From contig NZ_CP036299.1 of assembly GCF_007752345.1 (NCBI RefSeq), forward strand, positions 3,745,501 to 3,809,500: a stretch of 64,000 nt of DNA, in the 5' to 3' direction. Source of the stretch: Planctopirus ephydatiae. GTDB taxonomy: Bacteria; Planctomycetota; Planctomycetia; Planctomycetales; Planctomycetaceae. The notes under the pieces were generated by a model that was given only the letters and a program-made list of their open reading frames with translations, searched no databases and was not told the DNA's origin. The first letter of the stretch is position 1. Each line of letters begins with the position of its first letter. This document shows, one piece after another, positions 27,653-35,889 of the stretch. Both the position numbers and the translations under genes were made by a program.

Positions 27653-29542
27653 TCAATCTTTCGCCTCTTTTCCTGCCTTGGCTTCGAGTACAGCCACCGG
27701 CCGTGTAATCGGTTTCAGCACAATCATGCCTAATGGAGGTAATGTCACCTGAATAAACTGGCCATGCCCATGAAGTTGTCCGATTTCGCTGTAGACGCCA
27801 CCCGAATTCCCTACATTCGAACCCCCGTAGATACTGGAGTCTGTGTTGAGAACTTCCTTATAAAAACCAGCTAACGGGACACCCACTTTGTAGTTGTGTC
27901 GGGGAATCGGTGTGAGATTCATCATGATGACCAGCAGATTCTCAGGATGACTGCCGTATCGCACCCAGGAATAAACGCTGTTCTGATAATCATCAGCGCT
28001 GATCCACGAGAAGCCCTCGGCATCGCAATCGCCATAATGCAAAGCCGATTCGGATCGATAGAGCTGATTCAAATCCGCAATAAGTTTCTGGATGCCGTGA
28101 TGAAACTGGAATTTGGTCAGTTCCCAATCGAGTTGAGCATCGTGATTCCATTCGGTCCACTGGGCGATTTCACCACCCATAAAGAGCAGTTTCTTGCCTG
28201 GTGTGGTGAACTGATAGCCATACAGAACTCTCAGATTGGCAAACTGCTGCCAATGATCTCCGGGCATCTGGCTGATTAACGACCGTTTGCCGTGCACCAC
28301 TTCATCATGGGAGAGTGGCAGCATGAAGTTCTCAGTAAAGGCATACACCATCCGGAATGAGAGTTCGTTCTGGTGGTGCCGGCGATAAATGGGATCTCTG
28401 CGGAAATACCGCAAAGTGTCGTTCATCCAGCCCATATCCCACTTGAAGCCAAAACCTAACCCGCCCGTGTAAACCGGACGGGAAACACCACCCCATGAAG
28501 TCGACTCTTCGGCCACCATCAGGACGCCAGGAAAATCCTGGTGGATAACAACGTTCAAATCTTTCAAAAATTGAATCGCTTCCAGATTCTCGCGCCCACC
28601 GAACATGTTCGGCATCCATTCTCCGGCTTTACGCGAGTAATCGAGATACAGCATGGAGGCCACGGCATCGACCCGCAGGCCATCCACGTGATAGATATCC
28701 ATCCAGAATCTGGCACTGGAGAGCAGAAAATCAGCCACTTCCGTGCGACCATAATTGAAAATCAGAGTGCCCCAGTCGGGATGAAATCCTTTGCGAGGGT
28801 CGGCATGTTCATAAAGTGCTGTCCCATCGAAATTTCCGAGCGAGTGTGTATCGGTCGGAAAGTGAGCGGGGACCCAGTCCATAAGTACACCAAGGCCGTG
28901 TTCATGACAGTAGTCGACGAAGAACATGAAGTCGTGAGGTGATCCAAATCGACTGGTCGGAGCAAAATAACCCGTGGTCTGATAGCCCCATGATCCATCA
29001 AAAGGATGCTCCGTCACTGGCAGCAACTGCACATGAGTAAAACCCAGTGGTTTGACGTATTCGACAAGTTGCACGGCCAGTTCACGATAATTGAAATATC
29101 GTCGCCCATCCGTTGGCCTCCGCCACGATCCCAGATGGACCTCGTAAACCGAAATGGGCTGCTCGTAAATATTCTTCATTTCCCGCTGACGAATCCACTT
29201 CTCGTCATTCCAACGAAAGCCCGAAAGATCGGAAACGACAGAAGCAGTCCGTGGTGGTAACTCGGCTGCAAAGGCATAAGGGTCAGACTTTTCGAGTCTC
29301 AAGCCGGAGGCCGTCTTCAGGCTGTATTTGTAGATATCTCCGGGCTTGATCCCGGGAATAAAGCCCCGCCACACGCCATCATCACTGGATTGCAACCAGT
29401 TCTGTCCATGACTCCAGAAATTCAGATCAGCGATCACGCTGACTTCGCGGGCATTCGGTGCCCACACAGCAAAATGAGTCCCTAAAACCCCATCACGAAT
29501 TTCCGGATGAGCGCCCAAATGCTTGTAATTCTGTGCGTACAT
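27653..29542 (-). CDS. glgB: 1,4-alpha-glucan branching enzyme
   Basis: A GH13 branching enzyme of 629 residues that adds alpha-1,6 branches to glycogen. It begins directly with the CBM48-like domain ([21 protein letters not shown]), so it lacks the extra N1 domain of the long bacterial form. Catalytic residues are visible: Asp292 in [11 protein letters not shown], Glu345 in LMVAEEST and Asp413 in LSHDEVVHG. The SWGYQ and MDWVPAHFP motifs are intact. No other glycogen genes are adjacent. The C-terminus ends in an Ala/Lys-rich tail. Confidence 0.96.
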   Translation of the reverse strand: MYAQNYKHLGAHPEIRDGVLGTHFAVWAPNAREVSVIADLNFWSHGQNWLQSSDDGVWRGFIPGIKPGDIYKYSLKTASGLRLEKSDPYAFAAELPPRTASVVSDLSGFRWNDEKWIRQREMKNIYEQPISVYEVHLGSWRRPTDGRRYFNYRELAVQLVEYVKPLGFTHVQLLPVTEHPFDGSWGYQTTGYFAPTSRFGSPHDFMFFVDYCHEHGLGVLMDWVPAHFPTDTHSLGNFDGTALYEHADPRKGFHPDWGTLIFNYGRTEVADFLLSSARFWMDIYHVDGLRVDAVASMLYLDYSRKAGEWMPNMFGGRENLEAIQFLKDLNVVIHQDFPGVLMVAEESTSWGGVSRPVYTGGLGFGFKWDMGWMNDTLRYFRRDPIYRRHHQNELSFRMVYAFTENFMLPLSHDEVVHGKRSLISQMPGDHWQQFANLRVLYGYQFTTPGKKLLFMGGEIAQWTEWNHDAQLDWELTKFQFHHGIQKLIADLNQLYRSESALHYGDCDAEGFSWISADDYQNSVYSWVRYGSHPENLLVIMMNLTPIPRHNYKVGVPLAGFYKEVLNTDSSIYGGSNVGNSGGVYSEIGQLHGHGQFIQVTLPPLGMIVLKPITRPVAVLEAKAGKEAKD

Positions 29543-30149
29543 GAGGTTCCGTCAGTTATAAGTCGGCCACGTTAGAGGCGGCTTGTTCACTCTCCATCAG
29601 GCAGCACGGTATTCAACGATCAGCTCGTTTTGCCACCATGAATCAAGTTCACAGGCCATGAAATCATCTCATCAAAAAACCGCATACTTCGATGACGCAA
29701 GGTCTTATGTCAAGAATGCTGGGACTTTGAGGCACCTGTCTAGTTTGCATGAGCACCTAGCCTAGGGGAATCAGCAGTTTGGGAAAAGGAAGTTTTAGGG
29801 GGGAATCGGTCAGTTTCACCTCAACTTTTTTTGCCCAGTCTACCTGACCATTCCATGACCTGAACGATTATCTCGATTCTTTCAGTCAGGAGAGCCTTCC
29901 TGTGGTGGAAAAGTTACCCGGTGCTTTCCTCGGGATTTCTGTCATTTTTCCTAAAGCGAGCAGAAACAGGCCGCCTGTTGAAAATGCCCAGTCATATTTG
30001 ATCTGACATTGTGTTGGGAAATCGATGATTCGGAAACATTCCGCCTGAATATTGATGAATCCTCTCTTCGGACACTTACTCCCAGCGAATGACAATCGCC
30101 CTCGACGTGAGGATCCGCTCTTCAATTTTGCCTGCTCATTTGAGATCTC
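29543..30149. other. Divergent intergenic region, no gene seen
   Basis: About 600 bases between glgB (-) and the metalloprotease gene (+). A 134-codon minus frame at 29886-30290 overlaps the protease start and looks like a shadow. No clear hairpin, repeat or operator was recognised. Confidence 0.4.
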
Positions 30150-31319
30150 GTGTTTATGGCTACGGCCCCAGCACATCACCGAACGCGACACATGGTGCTG
30201 ATTTTCGGCCCATTCGCGATCATCGGGTGCTGCTTTTGGCTGACCAGACCTCCCGCTCTCTCTCATGAGACATCTGCATGGCAGAACCATCCGTCAACTC
30301 TGGCAGCTTCGCCAGTCTCATCCGGATGGTGGCAACCTCTATCAAGTTTACTCAACAGGGATCGCAACGCCGAAAAACTCGATAACGACACCCCGTCCCA
30401 GGAAGAAATCACCAAAGACGTACAGGAAGCTGCCAATCAACTCCGCATGGAATTAGGAACTGACTTTCAGATCCTCGCTCGAGCCCCCTTTGTCCTGGCG
30501 AGCGATAGTACCATGGAAGACTTGCAGTGGATGTATGCGAATGTCCTGCTTCCCAGCCAACACGCCCTGTCCATCAGCTATTTTGACTCACCAGTCAACA
30601 AACCCATCAAAATCATTCTTGTGAAATCGGCGGCACGCTGGAATTCACTCCGTCCTCGCTGGCCAGGATTCAGACCTGTCGAATACGCAGGCTTCTATTC
30701 GCGAGATGATCACTGCATTGCCATCAATCTGGAAACCGGGATTGGTTCATTAGCTCATGAACTGACACATGCACTGATTCATAGTGATTTTGAAAACTGT
30801 CCTGAGTGGTTTGATGAAGGCCTCGCTTCATTGCACGAGGAATGTGAATTCAACGAGACAGCCACAGCACTCAAAGGACTGCCCAACTGGAGATATCAAC
30901 ACTTCCGCGAAGCACTCCATCGATCACAGGCTCCTGCGCTGAAAATATTGATCAGCCAGCCGTTCGCCACGTCGAATGCTCCAGCCATCGAGTATGCCCA
31001 CTCGAGGCTGTTCTGCATTTACCTGCAGCAACAGGGTGTACTGGAATCGTTCTATCGGAGATTACGCCGGTCGACTGCTGCGAAAGACTCGGCCATCATC
31101 CTCTGTCAACTGACAAAAACAGTTGATCTCGACCAGCTGAATTCTCAATTCATCGATTGGGCCAGAACTCAAACGCAAGCATCCGAAACCGCTCTTCAAG
31201 AGCATCACGAAACTCTTCCAAAATCAGACGATGTTGTTTCTGATTCCACGACCAGTCCTCGGGTGCAGACAAAGCAAGTTCCGGAACCAGCATCGAGTTT
31301 CAATCTGGCCATTGACTAG
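30150..31319 (+). CDS. Membrane-anchored or secreted HExxH metalloprotease (gluzincin-like)
   Basis: About 389 residues. A hydrophobic N-terminal segment (HMVLIFGPFAIIGCCFWL) can be a signal or anchor. The zinc motif is HELTHALIH near residue 208, and about 18 residues later comes WFDEGLASLHEE, the glutamate-bearing second motif of the peptidase_MA / DUF1570-like gluzincins. The tail is Ser/Thr/Pro-rich. It starts at GTG 30150 or ATG 30156. Its stop TAG overlaps the stop of the ExeA-like gene in a four-base CTAG. The target protein is unknown. Confidence 0.85.
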   Translation: MFMATAPAHHRTRHMVLIFGPFAIIGCCFWLTRPPALSHETSAWQNHPSTLAASPVSSGWWQPLSSLLNRDRNAEKLDNDTPSQEEITKDVQEAANQLRMELGTDFQILARAPFVLASDSTMEDLQWMYANVLLPSQHALSISYFDSPVNKPIKIILVKSAARWNSLRPRWPGFRPVEYAGFYSRDDHCIAINLETGIGSLAHELTHALIHSDFENCPEWFDEGLASLHEECEFNETATALKGLPNWRYQHFREALHRSQAPALKILISQPFATSNAPAIEYAHSRLFCIYLQQQGVLESFYRRLRRSTAAKDSAIILCQLTKTVDLDQLNSQFIDWARTQTQASETALQEHHETLPKSDDVVSDSTTSPRVQTKQVPEPASSFNLAID

Positions 31320-34114
31320 CGACGGTGCCCAGTTGCTCGACGCCTCAAGATACTGAAAAGGTTTCTGTATCTAGTTGCCAATGTCGGCTGAAGCTCAAGG
31401 GTATCGATCGACTCCCCTGCTTCCTGCTCAGTATGGCCATCCATTTTCGAGAAAATTCTCTCGGCATCCTGCGCGGGATGGAATGCCTGCTGCTGAATTT
31501 CATTCATCCCGTTCATGATCTTGTCATCAGCATCAAGTACAGGATCATACTCATCGCGTGACAAGGCATCTTCGCTCAGCAAAGATTCATCAACTGGATT
31601 CAGCCAGTCCTCGGATTCGGTTTCTGCCCCACGCAAATCGGCTTCCCAAGGCTCCGGAGCCTCTTCCGGAATCTGATCCTGCTGGGGTAACTGGCTGCTG
31701 CCCGAGTTGGACCCTTGAGAGAGAACATTCAGAGCTGCCCGTGTTCCTTCGGCCAGATCCATCGCCTCGGCAGCCAGTGCCCGCTCTCGAATCTCATCAA
31801 GATCACCAGCCACGTACTTTGCCAGTCGTGCAGCCTGTCGGTCGGCAGGCGACATTTCCGAACGATGCTCTGCAGTCGAGTTGATCTCGGCATACTTCCG
31901 ATCCAACTCCTGAGCTTGTTCCGCAACCAGTTCGGAATGGCGGCCTTCCGCGACATCGATCCAGGGCAGAATCTGATCAATCGTAGCGGCAATTCCAGAC
32001 TGCTCAGAATCAATCATGCGATCAGCAGGCGTTGTTTCGACTGGCCCCGCCGGCTCAGAGGCAGCGTTGGTCACCGCCGGTTCTGCTTCGGGAAGCGGGA
32101 TCACTGGAATCACATCGTTGGTCATGGCAACTTCAATCGGTCGCTCATGATTCTCGATGGCCTCGAACAGCTTTGTAGGATCTGAAAAGGGGACAAAGTC
32201 CTGAGGAATTTGTGACACACCCCATGAAGGGTGAACAAACAGACTGGATGGAACTTCGGTCTCTATGAATTCTGCATCGAGACGATCGGCCCTCTTCAGA
32301 TCTGATGTCGCATTCGATGAAGAGGTTGATTTCAAATGGTCTTCCGCTACGTACAAAGCGGGATCTTCATCATGCGAAAGACCAATGGCATCGATGTCTC
32401 CGTGATTCGAGCTTAGGCTGGTCGAAGCAGGACCCGTCGAATTCTGTGGTGACTCGGGAGTATCGACCTGATCCAACAGCTGCCACTGACTGGAAAATGG
32501 CGTGTGTGGCCCTTTGATCTGATCCTGATCCGTGGCCAGACGCCACTTGGCCAACATCCTTTCAAGACGCAGTTCGAGAGCTTCCTGTTCCGAAACTGGA
32601 ACGGCTGAGTCATGAGTCGCAGCATCGCTGTCCTCGTGGTGGCCTGCAAATGCTGGTAAGGCATCACTCAAAGCGTGCTCGTCGGATCTCGCATGAGGAT
32701 CCTCGAAATGACTTTCTATCTCATGGCTGGCAACATCTTCCAAGCCAAAATCATCCATGGCGATGTCATCAAACGTTTGTTGCTGAAAGGAAGTCTCTTG
32801 TCGTTCCACAACATGGGCGGCAAAGTGCTGCCCCTTGAGTTCAGGTTCAGAACTCATGACCGACCAGTCATCAAACTTCCCCGGCAAGCCGGTTGTGGAA
32901 GACTGTGCCAGTCGAGAGGATGCCTCTGCGAACTCTTCTTCAATCGCCGATAAATCATCCTGACTCAGCACCGCTGCCGGATGATTTTCTGTCTCCACTC
33001 CAGCACCAATTTCAATCGAAGAGAGTTCGAGTTGATCCCAGTCGTCTAGGACCTGACTATCGGAAATTGTCCCAGTTTCAACGGGTTGCAAAGGATTGAT
33101 TGCAGAGCTGTCAATTGCCCGATGGCTTACAGATTCAGCGTCTTCTTCGACGACAGTCGGGGAAGTCGCTGCACCAATTGAAGCCTTACCAGTTACAGCC
33201 TTGTCGATGATCACGTCGCTGGATTCCTGCAGACTTGCTGACTCATCAGCATGTCCTGACTGAGAAAGCTCAGTACTGCGCACCATTTTCAATTGCCATG
33301 GCAAAGCCAGATGCTTGAGGTCGTTCAGTGCGTTTTCGACGATTGATACAGAAACTGGCTTTTCTCCCAGAGCAAAGGCCAATAGCAGGGAATGATCGGC
33401 CAACAGGCAGAGACAACGTGGCGATCCACCACTCACTTCGGCTATCAAAGAGAGGGCATCTGGCGTGAAACATTCTTCGAGCCGACCACCTGCCCATGTC
33501 AGACGATAATCCAGAAACTCATGGGATTCAGCACGATTCAACGTTTCCAATGCGGAATGCGTCGTGACTCGCTGTGCCAGAGATTGAAGTTCCGGCGTCG
33601 CTAAACGTTCTTCGAGCTCCAGCTGACCAGCCAGCAGTAATCTCACGACCGATTGCCCATGAAAATGGAGATCACTGAAGGCTCTCAATTCTTCAATGAT
33701 CTTGTCTTCCAGCAGATGAGCCTCATCACAGATGAGAAAAAACTGATGCCCCTGCTCGACCATTTGATTCAGGAAACGTTCAAACTCCTGACGTAACTCC
33801 TGCTCGCTCAAGCGACTGAAAGGGAGTTCCAACTCACCCAGAATGGTTTGCAGCAGCGAGCGGCGCGTCGCAAAACGAGGATGCCTTAAAAAAACGACCG
33901 GGTGATCATTCCCCAGCTCACGGGCAAATCGCTCGCATAGTAATGTTTTTCCAACACCTGCCGCACCACTGAGTATGGCAACCCCCGCTCTTTCGCGTAG
34001 CCCCAGCAGGATCGCATCGTGAGCATGTTGCACAAGCTCAGTCGGAAACCAGCAATTCGGATCTGGAGTCCCGACAAAAGGTCGGCGAGCCAGATGGAAA
34101 AACGCTTCATACAT
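31316..34114 (-). CDS. ExeA/GspA-like AAA ATPase with a very long acidic tail
   Basis: The first 280 residues match the ExeA/MshM-type AAA ATPase: YEAFFHLARRPFVGTPDPNCWF at the start, Walker A GAAGVGKT (residues about 52-59), Walker B FFLICDEAHLL, and a sensor region (GGSPRCLCLLADHSLL). Residues about 290-930 are Ser/Asp/Glu-rich and probably disordered, with scattered acidic patches, ending in a basic segment (RYRNLFSILRRRATG). Start ATG 34114 is chosen over TTG 34120 because AGGGA lies about ten bases upstream. ExeA-type ATPases help assemble secretin channels, but no secretion genes are adjacent. Confidence 0.85.
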   Translation of the reverse strand: MYEAFFHLARRPFVGTPDPNCWFPTELVQHAHDAILLGLRERAGVAILSGAAGVGKTLLCERFARELGNDHPVVFLRHPRFATRRSLLQTILGELELPFSRLSEQELRQEFERFLNQMVEQGHQFFLICDEAHLLEDKIIEELRAFSDLHFHGQSVVRLLLAGQLELEERLATPELQSLAQRVTTHSALETLNRAESHEFLDYRLTWAGGRLEECFTPDALSLIAEVSGGSPRCLCLLADHSLLLAFALGEKPVSVSIVENALNDLKHLALPWQLKMVRSTELSQSGHADESASLQESSDVIIDKAVTGKASIGAATSPTVVEEDAESVSHRAIDSSAINPLQPVETGTISDSQVLDDWDQLELSSIEIGAGVETENHPAAVLSQDDLSAIEEEFAEASSRLAQSSTTGLPGKFDDWSVMSSEPELKGQHFAAHVVERQETSFQQQTFDDIAMDDFGLEDVASHEIESHFEDPHARSDEHALSDALPAFAGHHEDSDAATHDSAVPVSEQEALELRLERMLAKWRLATDQDQIKGPHTPFSSQWQLLDQVDTPESPQNSTGPASTSLSSNHGDIDAIGLSHDEDPALYVAEDHLKSTSSSNATSDLKRADRLDAEFIETEVPSSLFVHPSWGVSQIPQDFVPFSDPTKLFEAIENHERPIEVAMTNDVIPVIPLPEAEPAVTNAASEPAGPVETTPADRMIDSEQSGIAATIDQILPWIDVAEGRHSELVAEQAQELDRKYAEINSTAEHRSEMSPADRQAARLAKYVAGDLDEIRERALAAEAMDLAEGTRAALNVLSQGSNSGSSQLPQQDQIPEEAPEPWEADLRGAETESEDWLNPVDESLLSEDALSRDEYDPVLDADDKIMNGMNEIQQQAFHPAQDAERIFSKMDGHTEQEAGESIDTLELQPTLATRYRNLFSILRRRATGHRR

Positions 34115-34682
34115 GTTCAAACATCCCTGTCGTTTCGTAGACCGGCCATCCTGGCCTGGTTTCCGCCCACGACCGCACGCGGCGGCACCAACCCGCGTAT
34201 CAGTAAAATCGAGTTATTCGGGTAAGGCACTTGATAGCAATTGCATCAAGAAAAGCGTCAGGATCATGGCTGATTGATGAGTTTCCGGCAGTAATGTCTC
34301 TGTGCGGGACATTCTTGACTCGAAATATGGGTTCAAAGAAAAATTTTTGAACCCGGCGCGCTTGCATGTGTCCATTGGCAGCAGAAGTTGCCACCGGACA
34401 TCAATCCCTGGACACACAAGAGACTGGCGATGAATGAACTGCCAATCAGACAAAACGTTTAATGATCGAGCACACTTCGGGGCATTTCTCATCAGGCTGG
34501 CCAATTGCTCTCAAAATGGCCATTCTCAATACCTTGGCAATAATTGATGAGACTTATCCCAAGAAATTGGAATTGCGACCGTGGTCGCTCCTGCGGGTTG
34601 TGTACCATTGGAAATTGCTACTCGACTTTCAAGCAGACCGAAAGCAGTTCGACGAGAAAGACGTTATTGAAGCGGAATCAGG
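34115..34682. other. Divergent intergenic region with a doubtful 74-codon frame
   Basis: About 570 bases between the ExeA-like gene (-) and phoH (+). A frame at 34462-34686 ends in TGA overlapping the phoH ATG (ATGA). The product shows no family resemblance; see the findings. Confidence 0.4.
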
Positions 34683-35753
34683 ATGACAGATCGCAAAATC
34701 GCATTTCAGAATCACGAGCATCTCAAGCTGCTCTTTGGCCCCAATGATCGCAATCTGCGTAAACTTCGTGAAAAACTACGTATCGAAGTGGTCTTTCGCG
34801 GAGACGAAATCCGCTTGTCCGGGCCTTCTGAGCAGGTGGATTTAGGCAGCGATATCATTGGCGAACTCCGGGGAACCATCGAAAGACGGGGCATGCTTTC
34901 CGACGAAGAGTTTGAACGTGTCCTCAATCGGCGCAATGCCGAAGCTTTGCTCGGGGCGGAATCATCGATTGATGTCTTCCATAAAGCCAAAAAAGTCTTC
35001 CCCATGGGCGAGGGGCAGGCGGCTTACATCGAAGCGATCCGCCAGCATGATCTGGTCTTCTGCTCGGGCCCGGCCGGCTCCGGCAAAACCTATCTGGCTG
35101 TCGCTATGGCAGTGAACGCTCTGAGAAACGAGCAGGTTCGCAAGATCGTGCTCGTTCGACCGGCTGTTGAAGCGGGTGAAAAGCTCGGTTTTCTCCCGGG
35201 TGATATGCTGGAAAAAGTCAATCCGTACCTGCGACCACTGCTGGATGCTTTGGGAGACATTCTTGATTTTGACACAGTGCAGCGATACCTCGATCGCGAT
35301 GTGATCGAAATCGCACCCTTGGCATTCATGAGAGGACGGACACTTAACAATACGTTTATCATCCTCGACGAAGCACAAAATACAACCAGTGTGCAAATGA
35401 AGATGTTTTTGACCCGTATGGGCCAAAGATCAAAAATCGTGGTGACAGGTGACGCCACCCAGATCGATCTCCCAGACAACGTGACCAGCGGCCTTGCCGA
35501 CGCTGTCAAGCGGCTGAGGAATGTCGAGGGAATCTCCGTCGTCGAACTTTCTGGAGGCGACATTGTCAGGCACCCACTGGTAAGGCGTATCGTTGCGGCT
35601 TACGATAATGGGAATTCGAATGACTCCCGTCCTCGAACACGGTTCGAGGTCAATCGTACGTCCAACCCTATTGCCGGTTCTGCCTTAACTGAAGCCCAGA
35701 CTGCAAACAACAGTCCCCCGGATCCAAAAGACAGCACCGCTGTGCAGGAGTGA
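34683..35753 (+). CDS. phoH: PhoH-family ATPase
   Basis: A PhoH-like NTPase of about 356 residues, a relative of the helicase/P-loop superfamily that tends to sit with ybeY in RNA-processing clusters. The N-terminus carries a small KH-like region. The core shows GPAGSGKTYLAVA (Walker A, near residue 135), VLVRPAVEAGEKLGFLPG, Walker B FIILDEAQNTT and VTGDATQIDLP. The tail after about residue 315 is Ser/Pro/Asn-rich. Start ATG 34683. It leads the phoH, pgpH-type, ybeY, CorC-type cluster on the same strand. Confidence 0.94.
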   Translation: MTDRKIAFQNHEHLKLLFGPNDRNLRKLREKLRIEVVFRGDEIRLSGPSEQVDLGSDIIGELRGTIERRGMLSDEEFERVLNRRNAEALLGAESSIDVFHKAKKVFPMGEGQAAYIEAIRQHDLVFCSGPAGSGKTYLAVAMAVNALRNEQVRKIVLVRPAVEAGEKLGFLPGDMLEKVNPYLRPLLDALGDILDFDTVQRYLDRDVIEIAPLAFMRGRTLNNTFIILDEAQNTTSVQMKMFLTRMGQRSKIVVTGDATQIDLPDNVTSGLADAVKRLRNVEGISVVELSGGDIVRHPLVRRIVAAYDNGNSNDSRPRTRFEVNRTSNPIAGSALTEAQTANNSPPDPKDSTAVQE

Positions 35754-35766
35754 AACCCCGATCAAC

Positions 35767-35839
35767 TTCCGCTCGCTCTCTTAATGAGTTTCAGACCTGA
35801 TATGGGCTGAAATCTCATGCTGATAGAAAACGAGCGGAA
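35767..35839 (+). promoter_or_regulatory. Long nested hairpin in the phoH-pgpH gap
   Basis: Outer stem TTCCGCTCG (35767-35775) pairs perfectly with CGAGCGGAA (35831-35839). Inside, ATGAGTTTCAG (35784-35794) pairs with CTGAAATCTCAT (35807-35818) with one bulge. No T-run follows, so a regulatory RNA structure or a weak terminator are both possible. Confidence 0.6.
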
Positions 35840-35844
35840 ATCAG

Positions 35845-35873
35845 AAGCGGCACTTTTCCCAAAGGTGCCGCTT
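35845..35873 (+). promoter_or_regulatory. Hairpin directly before the pgpH ribosome site
   Basis: AAGCGGCACTTTT pairs with AAAGGTGCCGCTT, with one G-T wobble. The stem ends one or two bases before CGGGGA, the presumed ribosome site for ATG 35890. The position suggests control of translation, or a terminator for phoH. Confidence 0.6.
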
Positions 35874-35889
35874 CCGGGGAATAACATCT

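Noticed and set aside
29886-30290. 134-codon minus frame before the metalloprotease gene
   Set aside because: Overlaps the start of a well-supported gene on the other strand and has an implausible composition.
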